Origin: Anaerolineae bacterium
GTDB lineage: Bacteria > Chloroflexota > Anaerolineae > 4572-78 > J111
DNA length: 64,000 bases
Assembly (NCBI GenBank): GCA_023382535.1
Contig: JAHDWA010000011.1
Location: 174,349-238,348 of the forward strand
Direction: 5' to 3'
The notes below the pieces were generated by a model. That model was not told where the DNA came from. It searched no databases and saw only the letters and a list, made by a program, of their open reading frames with translations. Below, in pieces: positions 7,268-15,699 of this stretch. The position numbers and the translations under genes were made by a program. Each line of letters starts with the position of its first letter. Position 1 is the stretch's first letter.

Positions 7268-8152
7268 TTACCGATTTTGAAGAGCAAAACTCGTAGGGTT
7301 TTCAAGATCTTGTTTGATCTCTACCGGCAAAATCTCAAACTGGCCGCTGGCGAGATAGGATCGAAACTGGGACGGCACCTCGCCAGGGAGCCAATTGGGA
7401 GCGGTGGTCTCCGCGTACAGGTAGCGGACGCCAGTCGCGGGGTGGATCACCCGGCTGCCGGGTTTGTCGTCAAATCCGGCCACGCCCAGGGCGACGTGAA
7501 CGGGCAAAATGAGCAGGGCCACTTGATAATCCAGCGCGGCCAGGAGCGCCGCCGCCAGGATAGACTGGTCTTCACAGTCTCCCTTTTTCTCGACCAGCGT
7601 TTCCAGCGGGTACTTTGGGTATTCAATCAATTGGCCGGTTAACGGTGAAAGATCCTCGGTAAAGCAGATCGTCTGCTGCACAAAGGCTAGGGTATTGCAG
7701 AGCTGGTCATAGGCGCTGTAATGTTGGGCTTGAGCCAACTGGCGCAGTTGAGCGACCAGCGCCTCGATTTCCGGGATCGAGAGGGTGACATAGGTATCAA
7801 ACTCATGCGGGTTCAGCTCGCGCGGACGCTGCTGATATTGAATGTAGCGCTGCTTGTTAATGGGCAGTTCCATAAAAAAGCGGCTGCCGGGCATGCGGTT
7901 TCCGAAGCCGGGACGGGAGGGAAACTCCCAGGTGTACCACTTCCACATCTCGGCGGCCAAGCTGCGTCGCCGGAGCTGATCAAAAATCTGCTGCATCAAG
8001 CCATAAAAGAGAGGCCAGGGTAATCGGCCTTTCCCGCGTGCGACCAGCCACCAACCGGCAAAGCCAGCGACGCCCAGTACCGTCGAGACGATTGCCAGAG
8101 TCAGCAAGACCATCATAAAAAGTAAGACGAGCGTAGAAAAAGTGAGGGTCAT
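7268..8152 (-). CDS. Membrane-anchored transglutaminase-like protein
   Basis: A 294-residue protein starts with a hydrophobic segment (about residues 5-38), then a soluble region with the transglutaminase-like papain-fold triad: Cys193 in EKKGDCEDQS, His219 in LPVHVALGV and an acidic residue near 248 in YLYAETT. Such domains are usually proteases or peptide-modifying enzymes; this one would be tethered to the membrane. The context gives no partner: it is convergent with the formamidase-family gene and divergent from the metallo-hydrolase. Its start has no obvious Shine-Dalgarno. Confidence 0.75.
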   Translation of the reverse strand: MTLTFSTLVLLFMMVLLTLAIVSTVLGVAGFAGWWLVARGKGRLPWPLFYGLMQQIFDQLRRRSLAAEMWKWYTWEFPSRPGFGNRMPGSRFFMELPINKQRYIQYQQRPRELNPHEFDTYVTLSIPEIEALVAQLRQLAQAQHYSAYDQLCNTLAFVQQTICFTEDLSPLTGQLIEYPKYPLETLVEKKGDCEDQSILAAALLAALDYQVALLILPVHVALGVAGFDDKPGSRVIHPATGVRYLYAETTAPNWLPGEVPSQFRSYLASGQFEILPVEIKQDLENPTSFALQNR

Positions 8153-8303
8153 AGCAGTGCTGCCAGATACGCCAAAAATCTCTTAACAGGTTGCCTTGTT
8201 ACCAGGATGATACCCCTAACTCGCTACGAAAAGATTGTAACCACACTGCAAGAAACTGTAAATGGCCCTTTAGTAGCAAATAGGAAGGTCACTTGAGATA
8301 TAA

Positions 8304-8333
8304 TTGACAACGCTCCGATGCGTTTGCTATACT
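8304..8333 (+). promoter_or_regulatory. Sigma70-type promoter for the UPF0173 hydrolase
   Basis: TTGACA (8304-8309), an 18-nt spacer and TATACT (8328-8333). The CGTGTTGCGT inverted repeat lies 14 nt downstream of the -10 box, within the 5' leader. Confidence 0.7.
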
Positions 8334-8346
8334 TCTTAACCTGATA

Positions 8347-8378
8347 CGTGTTGCGTGTTCCGTTATTTACGCAACACG
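8347..8378. repeat. CGTGTTGCGT inverted repeat in a 5' leader
   Basis: CGTGTTGCGT (8347-8356) pairs perfectly with ACGCAACACG (8369-8378). It belongs to the GCGT/ACGC heptamer family also found at 9140, 13279 and 33417. The next gene has its own AAGGAGG site downstream of the hairpin. Confidence 0.75.
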
Positions 8379-8430
8379 CACGGGTATATTATTAAGTCTT
8401 ATCTGACATCTTATATAAGGAGGCATCACG

Positions 8431-9120
8431 ATGACAATCAAATATACCTGGCTGGGTCACGGGACACAGGCGTTGGAAATCGGCGGCAAACATCTGGTAG
8501 TTGACCCGTTTTTCACCAGCAACCCGGCTGCCCCGGTTAAGGCTGACGCGGTGCAGGCCGATTATATCCTGGTTTCGCACGGCCATTTTGATCACATCGA
8601 AGATTTGGTCGGGCTGGCCAAGCGCACCGGGGCGACGGTCGTTTCCAATTTTGAGATTGTCAACTGGCTGCAGCGCCAGGGGGTGGCCGAAGATAAGACT
8701 CATGCTCATCACATCGGCGGCGGCTTCAATTATGATTTTGGTTACGTTAAACTGACCATTGCCCACCACGGCTCCGGCCTGCCCGATGGCAGTGAAGGCG
8801 GCAACCCCGCCGGCTTTTTGATTACGGCTGAGGGCAAAAAGATTTATCTAACCTGCGATACCGGCCTCTTTGAAACCATGCGCTTGTACGGCGAGGAAGG
8901 CATTGATCTGCTGATCCTGCCCATCGGCGACAACTTCACCATGGGGCCGGATGACGCCCTGCGGGCGGTCAAACTGATCAAGCCTAAATTGGCCGTGCCG
9001 ACTCACTACAACACCTGGCCGCTGATCGCCCAGGATGCCAACGCTTGGGCCAAACGGGTCGAAGCCGAGACGCAGACAAAGGTGCGGGTGCTTTCTCCGG
9101 GAGAGTCAGTGGTGTTGTGA
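8431..9120 (+). CDS. Metallo-beta-lactamase-fold hydrolase, UPF0173 family
   Basis: This 229-residue cytoplasmic protein has the metal-binding motif HGHFDH (50-55), further ligand regions HHGSG and CDTG, and the terminal PTHYNTWP. This is the UPF0173/YtkL type of metal-dependent hydrolase. The natural substrate of the family is poorly known. AAGGAGG precedes the ATG by about 8 nt. It is monocistronic between two palindromic repeats. Confidence 0.88.
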   Translation: MTIKYTWLGHGTQALEIGGKHLVVDPFFTSNPAAPVKADAVQADYILVSHGHFDHIEDLVGLAKRTGATVVSNFEIVNWLQRQGVAEDKTHAHHIGGGFNYDFGYVKLTIAHHGSGLPDGSEGGNPAGFLITAEGKKIYLTCDTGLFETMRLYGEEGIDLLILPIGDNFTMGPDDALRAVKLIKPKLAVPTHYNTWPLIAQDANAWAKRVEAETQTKVRVLSPGESVVL

Positions 9121-9139
9121 GCGGTTTTGCTAACAGTTG

Positions 9140-9194
9140 CGTGGTGCGTATTGCGTGTTCCGTTAAAAAATTGCCCGACGCCCCACGCACCACG
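9140..9194. repeat. CGTGGTGCGT inverted repeat
   Basis: CGTGGTGCGT (9140-9149) pairs with ACGCACCACG (9185-9194). Between them are the heptamers TTGCGTG and TTCCGTT. It lies between the convergent ends of the hydrolase and the HTH-citrate synthase. Confidence 0.75.
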
Positions 9195-9210
9195 TTTTAT
9201 ATTTCCCATT

Positions 9211-10440
9211 TCACTCCTCCCCCGGCTGCCTGCCTTTGTACTGCGCCCGGGGCCGGATGATGCGATCAAGCTGGTACTGCTCGATGGCGTGGCCAATCCA
9301 GCCAATGGTGCGGCCCAGGGCAAACAGGGTCATGGCTCCGCCCGCCGGCAAAGCCTGAGCCTGAGCCAGGGTCACGAGGCCAAAATCAACGGTTGGATAC
9401 TCGCCGATGAGTTCAAAGGTTTCGGTCACTATTGTTTGCGCCAGCTTCACGGCTGGCCGCTCTGGGTATGCGGCTGCCGTCAGTTCCAGGAGAAGCCGCC
9501 CGCGCGGGTCGCCCTGTGGATATAAGGGGTGGCCAAAGCCCGGTATCGTCTCCCCACGTTTGAGATAGTTAGCCAGAGTGGAACGGACGCCCTCAGGCGT
9601 GCTTGCTTCCCGCCAGAAAAGTTCGACCCGTTCGGTCAGCCGGCCATGTTTGATCCCTTGCAACGCAGCCAGGCCGGCCAGCACCACCTGGTAAGGCGTT
9701 GAGCCGGCCGAGGCCACGCAGCGCGCGGTAAATGAAGAGACGTTCAGCTCGTGGTCGGCGCACAAGATCAAAGCGGCATTGAACAAAACGGCGGCCTGGG
9801 CATCGTGCGGAGTCCAGCCGTGTTGCAGCGTTTGGACAATGTCCAGCCCCTCGGGCGCATCGCCGGCAGCGAGTGTGGTCAGCAAACGCAGGATGCGCGC
9901 TCCCGTCTGAGCGACGGACGCCGGGCGCAAATCATAGGCGGCCAGGTCGTCAACTGCAGCCAGCGGCAGCATCACCTGGAACGCCTCGACCGGACTCAGG
10001 CTGACCAGGAGCGGGCGGACTGCCTGGCCCTCTGGCGGCAGCGCTCCCCAAGCCTGGCTAAACAGGGCTGAACCGGCCGCATCCAGATCCCCGGTCCAGA
10101 TCAGGGCGGCGACCTGCTCCACCGAGCGCTGGGTGGCTAACTCCAGCGCATCATACCCCCGGTAGTACAAACGGTCATTCGCCAGCAGGGTAATGGACGA
10201 CTCCAACACCGGCGCGCCCCAGTGCAGCGCCGTTTCGACCGCCTTGGCCGGGTCTCGCCGCTGCTCCTGCCGATCCCTCAACTTTTGCACATCTTCGGCC
10301 CAGTAACGGCGGGTCCGCTTACTGCCTGCCGTCGCCTCCGAATGGATCAAGCCCCGGCTGACATAGGCGTACAGGGTCGGCAAACTAATCCCCAATTCGC
10401 GGGCCGCTTCCTGGGCGGTCAAATAACGCACCTGACTCAT
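9211..10440 (-). CDS. Citrate synthase family protein with N-terminal helix-turn-helix
   Basis: A 409-residue protein begins with a MerR/excisionase-like HTH (about 6-58: YLTAQEAARELGISLPTLY then a basic wing). It continues as a citrate synthase fold. The catalytic residues are present: His265 (in IKHG), His304 (GFGHPLYPQGDPR) and Asp351 (TVDFG). It may condense acetyl-CoA or propionyl-CoA with oxaloacetate, and the HTH suggests DNA binding or autoregulation. It diverges from an operon encoding a second citrate synthase, with a palindrome between them. The usual GGxxH loop is altered here (GIKHG), so activity could be reduced. Confidence 0.88.
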   Translation of the reverse strand: MSQVRYLTAQEAARELGISLPTLYAYVSRGLIHSEATAGSKRTRRYWAEDVQKLRDRQEQRRDPAKAVETALHWGAPVLESSITLLANDRLYYRGYDALELATQRSVEQVAALIWTGDLDAAGSALFSQAWGALPPEGQAVRPLLVSLSPVEAFQVMLPLAAVDDLAAYDLRPASVAQTGARILRLLTTLAAGDAPEGLDIVQTLQHGWTPHDAQAAVLFNAALILCADHELNVSSFTARCVASAGSTPYQVVLAGLAALQGIKHGRLTERVELFWREASTPEGVRSTLANYLKRGETIPGFGHPLYPQGDPRGRLLLELTAAAYPERPAVKLAQTIVTETFELIGEYPTVDFGLVTLAQAQALPAGGAMTLFALGRTIGWIGHAIEQYQLDRIIRPRAQYKGRQPGEE

Positions 10441-10517
10441 TGCCCTACCCTCTCCTCATACGGTAGAGTCAACCTACTGATTTAGCAAAACAAAAGTATG
10501 TATCTCAATTTTACCAT

Positions 10518-10539
10518 ATATTGATTACAAAATCAATAT
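10518..10539. promoter_or_regulatory. Palindromic operator candidate between divergent citrate synthase units
   Basis: ATATTGATT (10518-10526) and AATCAATAT (10531-10539) form a perfect 9+9 palindrome with a 4-nt centre. It abuts and overlaps the -35 box of the rightward promoter, an arrangement suited to repression. The HTH-bearing citrate synthase next door is a candidate binder (inference). Confidence 0.6.
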
Positions 10540-10567
10540 TGACAATATATTTTTATTCCGTTATAAT
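10539..10567 (+). promoter_or_regulatory. Sigma70-type promoter for the SDR operon
   Basis: TTGACA (10539-10544), a 17-nt spacer and TATAAT (10562-10567), about 50 nt upstream of the SDR start. Confidence 0.8.
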
Positions 10568-10619
10568 TTCGATCACAGCCTGAAAGCAAAGTCCTTACTT
10601 CTAAGAAAGGTACATATCA

Positions 10620-11366
10620 ATGAACGGGGTAATGATTGTGACGGGCGGCAGCCGGGGCATTGGCGCGGCTACGGCTCTTATTGCCGGAGCGCGCGGCTAT
10701 GCCGTTTGTGTCAATTACCACAAAAACCGTACCGCCGCCGAAACGGTGGTTGAGGCTATCGAACGGGCGGGTGGGCGAGCTGTGGCTGTGGCAGCGGATG
10801 TCGCCTCAGAGGCCGAGGTTATCCACCTGTTTGAAACGGCAGACCAGGCCTTGGGCCAGGTCACGGCGCTGGTCAACAATGCCGGCATTCTGGAGCCGCA
10901 GATGCGGGTCGAGGAGATGAGCGCCGCGCGTTTGAACCGGATTTTTACGACGAATATTACCGGCTGTTTCCTGTGCGCCCGAGAGGCGATACGGCGGATG
11001 TCAACCCGGCGCGGCGGCGCTGGGGGAGCCATTGTCAATGTCTCGTCAGGCGCGGCCCGGCTGGGTTCGCCCGGCGAATATGTGGATTACGCCGCTTCTA
11101 AAGGGGCGATTGATACGCTGACCATCGGCCTGGCCCAGGAAGTCGCCGCCGAGGGTATCCGGGTGAACGCGGTTCGGCCCGGCTTCATCTATACCGATAT
11201 TCACGCCAGCGGCGGCGAGCCAAACCGGGTGGACCGGGTCAAGGAATTTGTTCCGATGAAACGGGGAGGCCAGGCGGAGGAAGTGGCCCGGGCCATTTTG
11301 TGGCTGCTCTCGGATGAAGCCTCGTTTTCGACAGGAACTTTCATTGATGTGACCGGGGGCAAGTAG
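10620..11366 (+). CDS. Short-chain dehydrogenase/reductase
   Basis: This 248-residue classical SDR has the nucleotide-binding TGGSRGIG near residue 8, the structural NNAG (about 87-90), and the catalytic Ser and YxxxK (VDYAASKGA). C-terminal GTFIDVTGGK is typical. It oxidises or reduces an alcohol/carbonyl with NAD(P)(H). It heads an apparent operon with a methyltransferase (about 40 nt downstream) and a citrate synthase. The substrate is unknown; several 3-oxoacyl-type and sugar-type SDRs look alike. Confidence 0.9.
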   Translation: MNGVMIVTGGSRGIGAATALIAGARGYAVCVNYHKNRTAAETVVEAIERAGGRAVAVAADVASEAEVIHLFETADQALGQVTALVNNAGILEPQMRVEEMSAARLNRIFTTNITGCFLCAREAIRRMSTRRGGAGGAIVNVSSGAARLGSPGEYVDYAASKGAIDTLTIGLAQEVAAEGIRVNAVRPGFIYTDIHASGGEPNRVDRVKEFVPMKRGGQAEEVARAILWLLSDEASFSTGTFIDVTGGK

Positions 11367-11408
11367 CTGCCCTCCGGCGGCAATATCGTGAAGGCAAAAG
11401 GAGAACTC

Positions 11409-12116
11409 GTGAAATCAACCGTTGAACAAATTCGCCGGCGTTTTGACGCCGATGTGGAGCGCTTCTCCAACCTGGAAACCGGCCAGTCGGCGACCATAGA
11501 CGCGCCGCTGGTGCTGGAATTGGTGACCCAGGCGGCTGCGGCGGTCAATCCGCGGGCCACGAGCGTGCTGGATATTGGCTGCGGCGCGGGCAACTATACC
11601 CTCAAACTGCTGCACCTGCTGCCGAACCTGGATGTCACCCTGGTAGATTTGAGCCGGCCTATGCTGGACCGGGCGGTCGAGCGCATCAGGCCGGTCACTT
11701 CGGGTGAAATCAGGGCCGTTCAGACAGACATCCGGGAGTTTGAAGGGGGCGAGAGCCGGTTTGACATCATGATGGCCGCCGCTGTGTTTCACCACCTGCG
11801 CGAAGAGGCCGAGTGGGAAGCCGTCTTTCGCCGCTGTTACCTGGCCCTCAAGCCGGGTGGCTCGCTCTGGATTTCTGACCTGATCGAACACTCGACGGCG
11901 GCTATTCAAGCCTTGATGTGGGCGCGCTACGGCGATTACTTAACCCAATTCAAAGATGAAGCCTACTGCGAGCAGGTCTTTGGCTACGTGGCCCAGGAAG
12001 ATACGCCCCGGCCTCTGCTGTTCCAGCTCGACCTGCTGGCCGCGGTCGGCTTCGGCCAGGTCGAAATCCTGCACAAAAATAGTTGCTTTGCTGCCTTTGG
12101 CGGAATCAAAGTGTGA
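11409..12116 (+). CDS. Class I SAM-dependent methyltransferase
   Basis: About 235 residues. Motif I is SVLDIGCGAGNYT, followed by DVTLVDLSRPML (motif II region) and a late motif LKPGGSLWISDL. I choose GTG 11409 because AAGGAG ends 6 nt before it; an earlier GTG at 11388 lacks a site. The N-terminal part (RRRFDADVERFSNLETGQ) resembles small-molecule methyltransferases of the trans-aconitate/ubiquinone type, but the substrate cannot be named. It sits between an SDR and a citrate synthase whose ribosome-binding region overlaps its 3' end. Confidence 0.85.
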   Translation: MKSTVEQIRRRFDADVERFSNLETGQSATIDAPLVLELVTQAAAAVNPRATSVLDIGCGAGNYTLKLLHLLPNLDVTLVDLSRPMLDRAVERIRPVTSGEIRAVQTDIREFEGGESRFDIMMAAAVFHHLREEAEWEAVFRRCYLALKPGGSLWISDLIEHSTAAIQALMWARYGDYLTQFKDEAYCEQVFGYVAQEDTPRPLLFQLDLLAAVGFGQVEILHKNSCFAAFGGIKV

Positions 12117-12133
12117 AAGGAGTTGGTAGGACG

Positions 12134-13276
12134 ATGGTTGAAACGGGGGTGACAAACAATTTTATAGCGGGCCTTGAGGGTGTTGTCGCGGCCCAAACCC
12201 GGCTGAGCAGCGTGGATGGCCAGGCCGGGGAGTTAATTATTGCCGGTTTTCCGGTCGAAGAATTGGCCGGCCAGGCCACCTTTGAAGAAACGGTTTTCCT
12301 GTTGTGGCACGACGCACTGCCGGCCATGCCCCAACTGGCCGAATTTCGGGCAGCATTAGCGGCCCGGCGAGAGGTGCCGGCGATGACCATGGATGTACTG
12401 CGCGCCGCCGCCAGCCAAAAGATAGCCGTGATTGATGCGCTGCGCATGGCCGCGGGAACGCTCAGCTTGGCGGAGCCGGATGAGCTAGAGTCGCAAGCTT
12501 TGGCCTTGACGGCCGCTTTTCCGACGATAGTTGCGGCGTACTGGCGCTTGCTGAACGGGCAGGAACCGCTCCCTCCCCGGCCCGACCTGGGCCACGCGGC
12601 CAATTACCTGGCCATGCTCTCCGGCCAAACGCCCAGCGCCGAGGAGGTCCGTGGCTTGGAAACTTACCTCAATACGGTCGTGGATCACGGGATGAACGCC
12701 TCGACCTTTACCGCGCGGGTGATTATCTCGACCCAATCGGATTTGGTCTCGGCGGTGGTCGGCGCATTGGGGGCGCTGAAAGGGCCGCTGCATGGCGGCG
12801 CGCCCGGCCCGGCCCTGGATATGGTCTTTGAAATCGGCGACGCGGCCAATGCCGAAGCCTACCTGCGCCAAAAGCTGGAGCAAGGCGAGCGGCTGATGGG
12901 CTTTGGCCACCGCGTCTACAAAGTGCGCGACCCGCGCGCCGAAGTGCTGTCGGCGGCAGCGGCCCGTATGTTCCAGGGCAACGGCCACCAGGCGCTGTAC
13001 CAGTTGTCCCGGCAGGTCGAGCAAACTGCCGTCGCCCTGCTGGCCGAGTACAAACCCGGCCGCAACCTGCAAACGAATGTTGAATTTTACACCGCCCTGC
13101 TGTTACACGGCCTCGGCCTGACCCCAGACCTCTTCACCCCAACTTTTGCTATTGGCCGGGTGGCCGGCTGGCTGGCCCACTGCTTTGAGCAGCAGCGTCT
13201 CAGCCGCCTCATCCGCCCGCAGTCGGTTTATGTGGGTGAAAAGTATCGGAGCTGGGTACCGTTAGAAGCAAGATAA
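12134..13276 (+). CDS. Citrate synthase
   Basis: A 380-residue enzyme condensing oxaloacetate with an acyl-CoA, normally the first step of the TCA cycle and glyoxylate shunt. The active-site motifs are GPLHGGAP (His220) and GFGHRVYKVRDPR (His259). In the third motif, TNVEFYTAL, Glu317 stands where most citrate synthases have Asp. ATG 12134 is preceded by AAAGGAG, which overlaps the methyltransferase stop; the upstream frame to 12083 lies inside that gene and is discarded. It could also be a 2-methylcitrate synthase, since a methylmalonyl-CoA mutase elsewhere in the window indicates propionyl-CoA metabolism. Confidence 0.9.
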   Translation: MVETGVTNNFIAGLEGVVAAQTRLSSVDGQAGELIIAGFPVEELAGQATFEETVFLLWHDALPAMPQLAEFRAALAARREVPAMTMDVLRAAASQKIAVIDALRMAAGTLSLAEPDELESQALALTAAFPTIVAAYWRLLNGQEPLPPRPDLGHAANYLAMLSGQTPSAEEVRGLETYLNTVVDHGMNASTFTARVIISTQSDLVSAVVGALGALKGPLHGGAPGPALDMVFEIGDAANAEAYLRQKLEQGERLMGFGHRVYKVRDPRAEVLSAAAARMFQGNGHQALYQLSRQVEQTAVALLAEYKPGRNLQTNVEFYTALLLHGLGLTPDLFTPTFAIGRVAGWLAHCFEQQRLSRLIRPQSVYVGEKYRSWVPLEAR

Positions 13277-13278
13277 TG

Positions 13279-13330
13279 CGTGATACGTGATGCGTGAGGT
13301 CTTTTTGCGCATCACGCATTACGTATCACG
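13279..13330. repeat. 19-bp near-perfect inverted repeat of GCGTGAT heptamers
   Basis: The arms 13279-13297 and 13312-13330 match at 18 of 19 positions and are built of the heptamers GCGTGAT and ACGTGAT. The right arm ends exactly where the next -35 box (13331) begins. Confidence 0.85.
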
Positions 13331-13358
13331 TTGACACCCCTTTCCGGCAGAGTACAAT
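13331..13358 (+). promoter_or_regulatory. Sigma70-type promoter for the AmrS-like gene
   Basis: TTGACA (13331-13336), a 16-nt spacer and TACAAT (13353-13358). It directly abuts the 19-bp palindrome, which could affect its use. Confidence 0.7.
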
Positions 13359-13384
13359 ATCTGTTAGTTAGAAAGAGGTGTTTT

Positions 13385-14512
13385 ATGGCAACGATTACCC
13401 TGCAAGATGCCCTCGATACGGCCACCATTGAGGGCAAATTGTATGAAAAATTGGAAAAGGATAAAATCCGCTGTTTTGCCTGCGGCCATCGCTGTTTGAT
13501 TTTTCCCGGCCAGCGCGGCATATGCCAGGTGCGCTACAATGACGGCGGGACTCTGCGCGTGCCCTACGGCTACGCTGCCGGGGTCCAGAGCGACCCGGTG
13601 GAGAAAAAGCCTTACTTCCACGCCCTGCCGGGCAGCAATGCCTTAACGTTTGGCATGCTTGGTTGTGATTTTCACTGCGGCTACTGCCAGAATTGGGTCA
13701 CCTCCCAGGCCCTCCGCGACAGCGCCGCCGGGGTCATGCCCACCCATTTTTCCCCCACCGACCTTGTCCAGACCGCCAAACGAACCGGCGCGCGGCTGGT
13801 TGTCAGCAGCTACAACGAGCCGCTTATCACCGCCGAGTGGTCCATGGAAATTTTCAAGCAGGCCAAAGCCGCCGGGCTGCTGACCGGCTTTGTCTCCAAC
13901 GGCAACGCCACCCCGGAGGCGCTGGATTACATCAAGCCCTACACCGACTGCTACAAAGTTGACCTGAAATCCATGCAGCAGAAAAATTACCGGGAGTTGG
14001 GCGGGCAGGTCAAGCACGTGCTGTGGACCATCGAGGAGTTGCACAAGCGCGGCTTCTGGCTGGAAGTGCTGACCCTGGTCATCGAGGGCTTCAACGACTC
14101 ACAGGAAGAATTATGGGAGGCGGCTCGCTTTATCGCCGGGGTGTCGCCGGATATCCCCTGGCATGTGACGGCATTCCACAAAGATTACAAGATGACCGAC
14201 CCGAACAATACCAGTGCCGCTACGCTCATTCGTGCCGCCGAAATTGGGGCCGAGGCGGGGCTGAACTTCGTCTACGCCGGCAACCGCCCCGGCGAAGTGG
14301 GCAACTGGGAGAATACCTACTGCCCCCACTGCCAAAGCCTGCTGATCGAGCGCTACGGCTATGTCATCCTCGGCTACCACCTGACCGACGCGGGCGCTTG
14401 CCCTAAATGCGGACAGACGGTTCCCGGCCTGTGGCCTAAATCGGCCCAAGAGGTCAATGTGGGGACCCAGGCCGACATTTTCTTCCGGCGGCCCGTGCGG
14501 GTGAGGATATAA
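13385..14512 (+). CDS. amrS: AmmeMemoRadiSam-system radical SAM enzyme
   Basis: A 375-residue radical SAM protein. The [4Fe-4S] ligands are C94, C98 and C101 in GCDFHCGYCQNW. An N-terminal Cys cluster (C30, C33, C37, C47) and a C-terminal zinc-binding part (CPHC, CPKC) match the AmrS type, a relative of pyruvate-formate-lyase activases. The AmmeMemoRadiSam system modifies an unknown target. Its usual partners AMMECR1 and Memo are not in this window. ATG 13385 is chosen because GAGGTG lies just upstream and earlier codons overlap the promoter. Confidence 0.9.
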   Translation: MATITLQDALDTATIEGKLYEKLEKDKIRCFACGHRCLIFPGQRGICQVRYNDGGTLRVPYGYAAGVQSDPVEKKPYFHALPGSNALTFGMLGCDFHCGYCQNWVTSQALRDSAAGVMPTHFSPTDLVQTAKRTGARLVVSSYNEPLITAEWSMEIFKQAKAAGLLTGFVSNGNATPEALDYIKPYTDCYKVDLKSMQQKNYRELGGQVKHVLWTIEELHKRGFWLEVLTLVIEGFNDSQEELWEAARFIAGVSPDIPWHVTAFHKDYKMTDPNNTSAATLIRAAEIGAEAGLNFVYAGNRPGEVGNWENTYCPHCQSLLIERYGYVILGYHLTDAGACPKCGQTVPGLWPKSAQEVNVGTQADIFFRRPVRVRI

Positions 14513-14554
14513 GAAATGCCACCAGTCAGGTGGCCTCCTTAATTGTCTGGAAGA

Positions 14555-14591
14555 TTGGAAGGCTGGATCATCCAACCTTCCAGCCTTCCAA
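14555..14591. repeat. TTGGAAGGCTGGA inverted repeat (octamer family)
   Basis: TTGGAAGGCTGGA (14555-14567) pairs perfectly with 14579-14591, between convergent amrS and rhomboid genes. It has the same octamer word as the 7194 element. Confidence 0.8.
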
Positions 14592-14622
14592 CCTCATTTC
14601 CAAATTTACTCGTTAAAGATCC

Positions 14623-15303
14623 TTAGGCTGACTCTGTCAAAGGCAGCCGCCCGGCCCGGCCTCGGAACAAGAACCCCACCACCAAGCCAAACAAAAAGCC
14701 GCCGATGTGCGCCCAAAAAGCGATCCCTCCTGTTTGGGCCGTGGGGACGCCCAGGCTGGCCACGCCGTTAAAGAGCTGGGTGACAAACCAGATTCCCAAG
14801 AATATAAGGGCCGTGACGCGGGTCATGCCCATGCCGGCGCGGCTCATCACCATCACCTTGACCCGCGAGCGGGGGAACATGACCACATAAGCGCCCAAGA
14901 TAGCGGCAATGGCCCCGCTGGCCCCGACGCTGGGAATGGTACTGGCCGGGTCTACCAGGATTTGCAGGGCGGCGGCAGCCAAACCGCCGCCAATGTAAAA
15001 GGCGAGGTACATCACTTTGCCCAACACCGCCTCGATGTTATCGCCAAAAACCCACAGAAAGACCATGTTGCCGATGAGGTGCATCCAACCCCCGTGCAGA
15101 AACATGTGAGTAAACAGGGTAATGAGTCCATTGCCCTGCATGATCTGGGCCGGGACTACACCATAGTTACGAATGAAATCTTCCAACTCCGGCTGGCTCA
15201 TCATCGCTTCGAACAAAAAGACGATGACATTGATGACGATGAGGGCAATGGTCAGAACACCTGGCCCGCTGCCCCGAACTTCCGTATCGCCTACTGGAAA
15301 CAT
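14623..15303 (-). CDS. Rhomboid-family intramembrane serine protease
   Basis: A 226-residue protein with about six membrane segments. Rhomboid hallmarks are HMFLHGGWMHLIGNM (including the Asn of the oxyanion region), the nucleophile Ser in GASGA and the catalytic His in AHIGGF. It cleaves transmembrane helices of other proteins; the substrates are unknown. AAGGGGG precedes the start. A second, distinct rhomboid is at 52693-53445. Confidence 0.9.
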   Translation of the reverse strand: MFPVGDTEVRGSGPGVLTIALIVINVIVFLFEAMMSQPELEDFIRNYGVVPAQIMQGNGLITLFTHMFLHGGWMHLIGNMVFLWVFGDNIEAVLGKVMYLAFYIGGGLAAAALQILVDPASTIPSVGASGAIAAILGAYVVMFPRSRVKVMVMSRAGMGMTRVTALIFLGIWFVTQLFNGVASLGVPTAQTGGIAFWAHIGGFLFGLVVGFLFRGRAGRLPLTESA

Positions 15304-15422
15304 AGAAACCCCCTTAATAAAAAAATAGTCACTTTAGGTTACAATAGAGGATAACTAACTTGTATCCGTATTGTATGGTTGGCCGCCCGGACGGGCTAGA
15401 CCAAACTGAGGGATTTTTGGGA

Positions 15423-15450
15423 GAAAAAAGAGCTATTTTTTGATAGCTCT
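15423..15450 (-). terminator. Intrinsic terminator, leftward
   Basis: Read on the minus strand, AGAGCTAT and ATAGCTCT form an 8-bp stem with a 6-nt loop followed by TTTTTT. It lies about 250 nt after the DUF4236/TPR gene and probably ends its transcript. Confidence 0.7.
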
Positions 15451-15565
15451 GGTGGAATTCTATAACTTGCTCTTCCTACCCGATTGAGCAATTTGCCGCG
15501 CTGGTCTATTTATCCAGGAGGGTGATAGTCGAAAACGCCGGGGGCAATAATAAGGAGAAATCACT

Positions 15566-15635
15566 ATCCCCAAGACCACTGAAGGGATTTATCGTAACCA
15601 AAATTGAACTCGGAATGCCGAGGAAAAATAAGTAA
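15566..15635 (+). pseudogene. Decayed antitoxin-like gene start
   Basis: A ribosome-binding AAGGAG at about 15552 precedes a frame that reads IPKTTEGIYRN. After a one-base shift it continues KIELGMPRKNK and then stops. This resembles the N-terminus of small DUF104-type antitoxins, which begin with MPKT..GIYRNG.IELLE. The start codon ATG has become ATC and the frame is broken, so it is a relic. The match is from memory and short. Confidence 0.35.
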
Positions 15636-15699
15636 ACTCTATGCACTCTGAGGCTCTACGGCGCAGCCCGGGTTGATTGTAGTAAGGTAGCAACTCGGG

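Larger units (their letters stand above)
15304..15699. other. 396-nt gap: terminator and antitoxin remnant, no intact gene
   Basis: This interval has no complete gene that I can support. It holds the leftward terminator at 15423-15450 and a decayed antitoxin-like reading frame at 15566-15635, both listed separately. The rest looks unconstrained. Confidence 0.6.

Noticed and set aside
14518..14534. Hairpin GCCACC/GGTGGC after amrS as a terminator
   Set aside because: The stem is only 6 bp and no T-run follows on either strand.
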